Part shown: positions 43,519 to 48,798 of the stretch, piece after piece
Position numbering within the stretch: the stretch's first letter is position 1
How the letters are laid out: every line of letters begins with the position of its first letter
Assembly: GCA_023418535.1 (NCBI GenBank)
Contig: JAEZZN010000142.1
Span: forward strand, 1 to 48,798
Length of the DNA: 48,798 bases
Direction of reading: 5' to 3'
DNA from: Bacillota bacterium
GTDB taxonomy: Bacteria > Bacillota_A > Clostridia > Tissierellales > Peptoniphilaceae
The notes under the pieces: generated by a model
Databases searched by the model: none
The model's input: the letters and a program-made list of their open reading frames with translations, nothing else
Told to the model about the DNA's origin: nothing
Translations under genes and position numbers: made by a program

Positions 43519-43547
43519 AGTATAAAATATTTTATAAATGCAGTCAA
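43519..43547 (-). promoter_or_regulatory. Promoter of the siderophore operon with a palindrome in the spacer
   Basis: On the minus strand, TTGACT (43542-43547) and TATACT (43519-43524) lie 17 bases apart. TATAAAATATTTTATA (43521-43536) is a perfect palindrome overlapping the spacer and -10. A metal-dependent repressor (Fur or DtxR family) could bind there, but it does not match a textbook box. Confidence 0.62.
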
Positions 43548-43727
43548 TGCAATGCTTCATAAAAAGTTGAGTAAATTAGTCAGGATTAACAAAAGCAAGA
43601 TAAATAGAGTTTTAACAAAGGTTTCAAATGTTAAAAAAAATTAATAAAGAGAATTCGTATATAAATTTTAAAACTACATAAGAATTATAAAATTTACTTC
43701 TATGATATAATTATCTGAGGAGTTATT

Positions 43728-45512
43728 ATGAATGAAAAAAAATATACAACAAAAGAATTAATTTTAAGATTTATACCTTATTATGGGAATTATAAATTCC
43801 TTTTTTTGACAGATATGATTGCGGCAATGCTAACAATAGTTTCAGAAATATCATTGCCGCTTATTATAAGATCTATTACTAATAGAGCATCTAATGACAT
43901 ATCTTCACTAAGTATGAATTTTATCATTTACATGGGAATATTGTTTATTATATTGAAGGCTGTTGAAATATTTGCAACTTTCTATATGCAGAAATATGGC
44001 CATATAATGGGAGCTAGCATTGAAAGGGATATGAGAAAAACAGTATTTTCACATATACAATATCTAAGTGATGAATTTTATGCTAAAAATAAAATAGGAA
44101 ATTTATTGTCAAGAGTTACAAATGACTTATTTGAAGTTACAGAATTTGCACATCATTGTCCAGAAGAATTCTTAGTAGCAACAGTAAAAGTCATAATCAC
44201 TTTTACAATACTTGCAAATATAAATATTGTATTGACCTTGATAATATTTACTATGTTACCTTTAATGTTATTATTTACGAACAAGACTAGAAAGAGAATT
44301 AGAAATACTCAGATGGCACAAAGACATCAGATTGGTGAAATAAACTCAAGTATTGAAGATTCACTTTTAGGAATAAAAGTAATAAGATCTTTTGCAAATG
44401 AGGATATAGAAATAGAACAATTTGATCAAGGTAATAAAAAGTTTTTAGGAATAAAAAAAGAGTTCTACCAAGCAATGGCTGAATTCACAGCTACAACAAA
44501 AGTTTTAGATGCATTAATGTATCTTACGGTTGTAATTTTAGGTGGATATTTGATGATAAAAGAGAAAATCAACTCTGGTGATTTTATTCTATATATTATG
44601 TACACAACTACATTATTAGCATCTGTATCAAGACTGATTAATTTCATTGAAGTATTCGAAAAAGGGATTTCTGGTATAGAAAGATACTTAGACATAATGG
44701 ATGTTGAACCAAGTATTAAAAACTCAGAAAATCCTATAAAATTAACACAAACCGAAGGTAATATTAGATTTGATAATGTAAGATTTTCATATGAGTCTGA
44801 TGAAGAAAATCAAGATTCAAATAAAGATGTATTATCCAATATAAATCTTTCTATCAAATCAGGAAGCAAAATCGCACTTGTTGGTCCATCTGGTGGTGGG
44901 AAAACTACTTTAACTAATTTAATACCAAGATTTTATGATATAGATTCTGGAAGTATAACAATAGATGGCATAGATGTTAGAGATATTGAGTTAAAATCTT
45001 TAAGGAATAATATTGGTATAGTACAACAAGACGTATACTTATTTAGTGGAAGTGTTTATGAAAATATTTTATATGGAAATATGGATGCGACTTATGAAGA
45101 TGTTGTAAATGCTGCAAAAATGGCTGGAGCTTTAGAATTTATTGAAAATCTACCTTATGGATTTGATACTTATGTAGGTGAAAGAGGAGTAATGCTTTCT
45201 GGTGGACAAAAACAACGAATCAGCATTGCGAGAGTATTTTTAAAAAATCCACCTATACTTATACTGGATGAAGCAACATCTGCTCTCGATAATAAAAGTG
45301 AACAAATTGTTCAAGAATCACTTAGTTTATTATCAAAGGGTAGAACAACAATTACAATTGCGCATAGATTGACAACCATTATTAACTCTGATGAGATTAT
45401 TGTTTTAACAGAAGAAGGAATAAAAGAACGTGGTACTCATAGAGAGTTATTAGAAAGAAAAGGTGAATATTACAATCTTTATAATAGAGTTGAAAATCAT
45501 ATAATGGGGTAA
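43728..45512 (+). CDS. Homodimer-type ABC exporter (membrane and ATPase domains)
   Basis: 594-residue half-transporter with six membrane helices and an ATPase domain. All ATPase motifs are canonical: Walker A GPSGGGKTT, signature LSGGQKQRISIAR, Walker B LILDEATSALD and AHRLTT. That suggests a homodimer, unlike the asymmetric pair at 17959-21466. It belongs to the MsbA/LmrA/YknU group; the substrate is unknown. GAGGAG precedes the ATG. It is divergent from the siderophore operon and begins a run of four closely spaced genes; the J-protein gene starts two bases after its stop. Confidence 0.9.
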   Translation: MNEKKYTTKELILRFIPYYGNYKFLFLTDMIAAMLTIVSEISLPLIIRSITNRASNDISSLSMNFIIYMGILFIILKAVEIFATFYMQKYGHIMGASIERDMRKTVFSHIQYLSDEFYAKNKIGNLLSRVTNDLFEVTEFAHHCPEEFLVATVKVIITFTILANINIVLTLIIFTMLPLMLLFTNKTRKRIRNTQMAQRHQIGEINSSIEDSLLGIKVIRSFANEDIEIEQFDQGNKKFLGIKKEFYQAMAEFTATTKVLDALMYLTVVILGGYLMIKEKINSGDFILYIMYTTTLLASVSRLINFIEVFEKGISGIERYLDIMDVEPSIKNSENPIKLTQTEGNIRFDNVRFSYESDEENQDSNKDVLSNINLSIKSGSKIALVGPSGGGKTTLTNLIPRFYDIDSGSITIDGIDVRDIELKSLRNNIGIVQQDVYLFSGSVYENILYGNMDATYEDVVNAAKMAGALEFIENLPYGFDTYVGERGVMLSGGQKQRISIARVFLKNPPILILDEATSALDNKSEQIVQESLSLLSKGRTTITIAHRLTTIINSDEIIVLTEEGIKERGTHRELLERKGEYYNLYNRVENHIMG

Positions 45513-45514
45513 AT

Positions 45515-46303
45515 ATGAGAAGATTATGGGGAAATATAGTATATGGATTTGCTAAATTCGTAGAGTTATTGTACAAATTTATAATTATTGTTGCAGAATT
45601 TATTGTAGATGGTGCCGATTATTTAAAAAACATATTAGCACCAATTATTATACTAATGTTTATAGGGGTTTTTATATTTCCACCTTTATTACTATTTTTA
45701 TTAACAGGGGTTGGACTTAGTATAATAACTATACTTATCATTCTATTTGTAATTTCATTTTTAGGTAGAGCAGGATTAATGAGTTTTTATAGAATAAATT
45801 ATTCACATATTCATTTTTTATATGATTATGCTGCATATTTTAAAGATGAAACACAAGGGTATAAAAATGTAAATTACTACAAAGAAGAATATGATAGGAA
45901 ACAACAAGAAAAATTTGAAGAGGAGTTAAGAAGAGAAGAAGAGAGAAGACGACAAAGACAAAAGGCGCAAGAAGAAACATGGAGAAGATTTTTCGAAGAA
46001 AACTTTTCTAATTATGGTCAAGGTAACTATCAAGGTGGATATCAAGGTAGCTATCAAAGTCAAGGTGGATATAATCAGAATCCTTTTACAAGTTTTAAAA
46101 CACAATACGAAAATGCTTGTGATGTACTTGGCGTTCCGCATAATGCCGACTATAATACAATAAAATCTGCATATAGAAAACTTGCTAAGAAATATCACCC
46201 AGATATAAGTAAAGAAAATAATGCGGATGAAATGTTTAAGAAAATAAACAATGCGTTTGACTTTCTTTCAGAAGAGAATGTAAGAAGATACAATAGTTTA
46301 TAG
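45515..46303 (+). CDS. Membrane-anchored J-domain protein
   Basis: 262 residues. Two or three hydrophobic segments lie between ~15 and 95 (ILAPIIILMFIGVFIFPPLL, then the next helix), followed by a Glu/Arg/Gln-rich charged helix (~125-155), a Gln/Gly/Tyr repeat region (QGNYQGGYQGSYQSQGGY) and a C-terminal J domain. The J domain has the HPD motif in KKYHPDISKEN, and its LGVPHNADYNTIKSAYRKLA helix is standard. HPD means it can stimulate Hsp70 (DnaK), here at the membrane. It lacks the zinc finger and C-terminal domains of DnaJ. It lies directly between the ABC exporter and msrAB genes; client proteins are unknown. Confidence 0.87.
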   Translation: MRRLWGNIVYGFAKFVELLYKFIIIVAEFIVDGADYLKNILAPIIILMFIGVFIFPPLLLFLLTGVGLSIITILIILFVISFLGRAGLMSFYRINYSHIHFLYDYAAYFKDETQGYKNVNYYKEEYDRKQQEKFEEELRREEERRRQRQKAQEETWRRFFEENFSNYGQGNYQGGYQGSYQSQGGYNQNPFTSFKTQYENACDVLGVPHNADYNTIKSAYRKLAKKYHPDISKENNADEMFKKINNAFDFLSEENVRRYNSL

Positions 46304-46312
46304 GAGAAAAAT

Positions 46313-47287
46313 ATGATTAAATCATATATTGAAAAACAAGAAAATGAAAAAGAAATATTTTTAGCTGGTGGTTGCTTTTGGGGAACACAAGCATATTTTA
46401 ATCAGATAAAAGGGATTATAAAAACAGAAGTAGGTTATGCAAATGGAATTGGTGAAAATCCAACCTACAAACAAGTTTGCACAGGTGCTACAGGATATGC
46501 AGAATCTGTACGAATTATTTATAATCCTGAGGAAATTAATCTGTATCAGATTTTAGAACATTATTTTAGAACTATTGATCCAACATCTTTAAATAAACAG
46601 GGTGGCGATATTGGTACTCAATATAGAACAGGAATATATACAACTAATTTAGATGATAGACAATTTGTTCAAGATTTTATTACATTAGTTAAAAACAATT
46701 ATAGTAAAGAAATAGTAGTAGAAGATAAATTATTAAAAAATTATTATGCTGCAGAAGAATATCATCAAAATTATTTAGAAAAAAATCCAGGTGGTTATTG
46801 TCATGTTGATCTTTCATTGGCAAATAAAGATACAGAAATATTAAGATATAAAAAGCCTTCTGATGAAGAAATGGTGAGAAATTTAACTGAAGAACAATAT
46901 GAAATCACACAAAATAGTGCGACAGAAAGACCTTTCTCAAGTGAATATAACAATTTGTATGATAAAGGGATTTATGTAGATATTGTGACTGGACAGCCTT
47001 TGTTTGCATCTACAGATAAATTTGATGCTGGCTGTGGATGGCCATCATTTAGCAAACCTATTGAAGATAACGGTGTAAATTATTTTGAAGATAAAACTAT
47101 TGCTAATAGAAGAAGAGTTGAAGTTAAATCAAAATCGGGAGATACACATTTAGGTCATGTATTTAATGATGGACCTGAAGAACTTGGAGGACTTAGATAT
47201 TGTATAAATGGAGCGAGCCTAAGATTCATTCCTTTAGAAAAAATGGATGAAGAAGGATATGGGAAATATAAAGATATTGTGGAGTAG
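46313..47287 (+). CDS. msrAB: Methionine sulfoxide reductase MsrA-MsrB fusion
   Basis: Repairs both S and R isomers of oxidised methionine. Residues ~12-165 are MsrA with the catalytic Cys21 in GGCFWG. Residues ~185-320 are MsrB with DAGCGWPSF (the resolving Cys side) and the catalytic Cys297 in [11 protein letters not shown]. The CxxC pairs that bind structural zinc in some MsrB proteins are absent. No signal peptide, so it is cytosolic. AGGAG precedes the ATG, 9 bases after the J-protein stop. Confidence 0.95.
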   Translation: MIKSYIEKQENEKEIFLAGGCFWGTQAYFNQIKGIIKTEVGYANGIGENPTYKQVCTGATGYAESVRIIYNPEEINLYQILEHYFRTIDPTSLNKQGGDIGTQYRTGIYTTNLDDRQFVQDFITLVKNNYSKEIVVEDKLLKNYYAAEEYHQNYLEKNPGGYCHVDLSLANKDTEILRYKKPSDEEMVRNLTEEQYEITQNSATERPFSSEYNNLYDKGIYVDIVTGQPLFASTDKFDAGCGWPSFSKPIEDNGVNYFEDKTIANRRRVEVKSKSGDTHLGHVFNDGPEELGGLRYCINGASLRFIPLEKMDEEGYGKYKDIVE

Positions 47288-47290
47288 AAT

Positions 47291-48403
47291 TTGCTAAGAA
47301 AAAAAAGAGCAGATAATAAAAATAGAATAAATAGTAAAAGATCTGTTAATTATGGATCACACAATCAAGCATCTAAAAGAAGAGAGATGATTATAAAAAA
47401 ACGTAAGAAAAACAGAAGAATTACACTGTTAATTTTGTTTATTGTAATAGTATCATTTTCATTATTTATTTATTTGAGTAGAAAAAAAACTAAGAATTTA
47501 AAAGATACTTCCGCTATAGGAAGATATTATACGGATTCTGGTTATAGTGATAAGTATAATCAGTTTAATGATAATCTATATTATAAGAAGTATTACCATG
47601 AATCTGGTAAGTATCAATTAGTAGATAATACTAGTTGGGAAATAAAAAATAAATATAATGGAAGCTACGAATATTATTTATGGGATAAACTTCAATTGTA
47701 TTTAGATGAAAATGATTTAAGTCAGGATGATTTTAGTCTATCTATTAAACAAGGTGATGATTATATTCTTTCATTAAATAGTAATGAAGAATATAATGTA
47801 GATATAATCGAAATCTCATATTTATTAATGATTAGAGATAATATAGAAAGTAATATCATTAATCTAGAAGATTCGATTGCATTGGTAAGTTCAGATTTAC
47901 AAAATGGTTCCAATATATATTCTAAAAACGCTATTGGAAGTGAGTTTAATATAGAAAAAATTATAAGAGAAACTATTGAATTAAAAGATTTAGCAGCAAG
48001 AAATATGCTTAATAGATATTTAATAAGTAAAAATATAAGTCTAGAAAATTATTTAAATGGAAAATTAGGAAAATTAAATACTGAAAAGTATACAACTACA
48101 GATATGATTAAATTGATTGAGTTATATGACACGAGTAACTCAATTATAAATTCTCTATTTAGTAATATCTTTAATAACAGTGATGATTTATTTACTAATT
48201 CTATATATAGTAGTGTAGGAAATATAAATAAATCTATTAACGATAAAGAGTTAAAATATGAAATGGGTATTGTAAATTCCGATACCAAATTTTATTACTC
48301 AATCTATTCAACTGTATTATCACAAAAACAAATTCAAGAAATAGGAGATATAGTCAATAGAACAGTGAGCGAAATAAACCTAATAAGAAGCGTACAAAAT
48401 TAA
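47291..48403 (+). CDS. Membrane-anchored protein with a degenerate beta-lactamase-like domain
   Basis: 370 residues from a TTG start at 47291, chosen because GGAG lies 6 bases upstream over the msrAB stop; an in-frame ATG at 47387 is the alternative. A very basic 45-residue cytoplasmic N-terminus (RKKRKKNRR type) precedes one membrane helix (~46-63). The outside part resembles class A beta-lactamase folds in outline: the segment ETIELKDLAARNMLNRYLI sits where SDNxAxNxLL occurs, and GSEFNIEKII before it resembles GSxYTVxELI. But the SxxK nucleophile pair, the SDN triad and KTG are not visible, so catalysis is unlikely. Possibly a cell-wall-binding or regulatory relative; this is a weak fold guess. 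Confidence 0.62.
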   Translation: MLRKKRADNKNRINSKRSVNYGSHNQASKRREMIIKKRKKNRRITLLILFIVIVSFSLFIYLSRKKTKNLKDTSAIGRYYTDSGYSDKYNQFNDNLYYKKYYHESGKYQLVDNTSWEIKNKYNGSYEYYLWDKLQLYLDENDLSQDDFSLSIKQGDDYILSLNSNEEYNVDIIEISYLLMIRDNIESNIINLEDSIALVSSDLQNGSNIYSKNAIGSEFNIEKIIRETIELKDLAARNMLNRYLISKNISLENYLNGKLGKLNTEKYTTTDMIKLIELYDTSNSIINSLFSNIFNNSDDLFTNSIYSSVGNINKSINDKELKYEMGIVNSDTKFYYSIYSTVLSQKQIQEIGDIVNRTVSEINLIRSVQN

Positions 48404-48439
48404 TTTGCAAATAAAAAAGAAATATATTATAATGAAATT

Positions 48440-48460
48440 CCTAGCATCGCTAGGAGTTTT
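48440..48460 (+). terminator. Short terminator after the beta-lactamase-like gene
   Basis: CCTAGC and GCTAGG form a 6-base stem around ATC, then AG and four T residues. The stem is short, so termination may be partial. Confidence 0.55.
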
Positions 48461-48479
48461 ATGTTTTAAAACAAAATAG

Positions 48480-48508
48480 TTGACAAACATAAAAATAATT
48501 GTTATTAT
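48480..48508 (+). promoter_or_regulatory. rRNA operon promoter P1
   Basis: Perfect TTGACA (48480-48485) and TATTAT (48503-48508) with a 17-base spacer. Confidence 0.75.
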
Positions 48509-48577
48509 ATAAAAGTTGCTGATAAAAAGCGATTTAAGAGCTTGAAAAAAATAATAAAAAAATAATTAAAAAAAAGC

Positions 48578-48606
48578 TTGACAAAGTTTTTAATCGGTGG
48601 TAATAT
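48578..48606 (+). promoter_or_regulatory. rRNA operon promoter P2
   Basis: Perfect TTGACA (48578-48583) and TAATAT (48601-48606) with a 17-base spacer. Long A-tracts upstream could act as an UP element. Confidence 0.75.
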
Positions 48607-48722
48607 ATATAAGTCGTCACAAAAAGGAAACTTAAAAAGGCGACCAATAAAGAACCTAAACAACAAAATATGTCAAAACTTTTGAGTTGAATAATTTCAA
48701 AAAAATAAGCTAGATTAAACTT

Positions 48723-48798
48723 TTATTTGAGAGTTTGATCCTGGCTCAGGACGAACGCTGGCGGCGTGCTTAACACATGCAAGTTGAACGTGATTTTA
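48723..48798 (+). rRNA. 16S ribosomal RNA, 5' end (continues beyond window)
   Basis: AGAGTTTGATCCTGGCTCAG at 48730 is the universal bacterial 5' region, followed by GACGAACGCTGGCGGCGTGC and TTAACACATGCAAG. The mature 5' end is placed by counting back seven bases from that motif. Only about 76 bases are present. Confidence 0.97.

Larger units (their letters stand above)
48404..48722 (+). other. Spacer with terminator, two rRNA promoters and 16S leader
   Basis: No protein gene. It holds a short terminator hairpin at 48440-48460, tandem promoters at 48480-48508 and 48578-48606, and about 115 bases of transcribed leader before the mature 16S end. I see no clear boxA or processing stem within the part available. 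Confidence 0.65.

Noticed and set aside
48439..48461. Short hairpin as an rRNA regulatory element
   Set aside because: It lies upstream of both rRNA promoters and fits a terminator for the preceding gene better.
1..48798. CRISPR array, prophage, intact insertion sequence or tRNA genes
   Set aside because: No regularly spaced repeats, transposase, integrase, phage structural gene or cloverleaf other than the tRNA-like part of tmRNA was seen.

Overview
The window is very AT-rich, with tight Gram-positive operons, AGGAGG-type ribosome binding sites and sigma-A promoters with 17-base spacers. It ends in the first bases of a 16S rRNA gene. Gene content (NADH-driven Nqr-like redox pump, AddAB recombination nuclease, Lys/Orn-type MurE candidate, QueT with a preQ1 switch, YclNOPQ-type iron uptake, anaerobe-like economy) suggests a low-GC anaerobic or microaerophilic Firmicute. 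I favour the Tissierellia/Peptoniphilaceae (Anaerococcus, Peptoniphilus, Helcococcus group), but genus is inference.

Layout. 1-3520 (minus): maltodextrin-type ABC importer, with a binding lipoprotein, a small membrane protein and a MalF-like permease carrying a long coiled-coil N-terminus, behind a promoter with a LacI/CcpA-like operator. 3853-8881 (plus): a stand-alone E2-like acyltransferase, then a DUF4250-like gene leading an nqrBCDEF operon that has no nqrA. 9002-10934 (plus): a YunD-like nucleotidase and a DJ-1/PfpI protein. 11075-13087 (minus): two half-size chromate-type transporters and nagB. 13214-14617: a TcyP-like symporter. 14851-17702: a membrane protein with a helical domain, a graveyard of gene fragments (Mg2+ P-type ATPase, LxxG-repeat protein) and a YpfJ-type metalloprotease. 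17959-23620 (plus): a heterodimeric ABC exporter, cardiolipin synthase and a Nudix hydrolase. 23851-26782: a decayed permease-ATPase-permease-histidine kinase locus that I match to vex123/vncS of streptococci.

26944-30351 is the most unusual stretch. A tmRNA gene is divergent from a barnase-family RNase gene that is frameshifted before its catalytic residues. Next come murE and then one ORF in which a complete barstar-like domain is fused to a gamma-carbonic-anhydrase-like left-handed beta helix. So a toxin/antitoxin pair is split around a cell wall gene, and the antitoxin is welded to a housekeeping fold.

30483-39719 holds an orphan PTS EIIB, queT under a preQ1-I-like riboswitch, and glk-addB-addA; this AddB has lost its Walker A motif and iron-sulfur cysteines. 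39752-43497 (minus) is a YclNOPQ-like siderophore importer. 43728-48403 (plus) is a run of ABC exporter, membrane J-protein, MsrAB and a degenerate beta-lactamase-fold protein. Two tandem rRNA promoters follow, then 16S rRNA.

The best candidates for something not yet described are the barstar/gamma-CA fusion with its barnase neighbour, and the nqrA-less Nqr complex.
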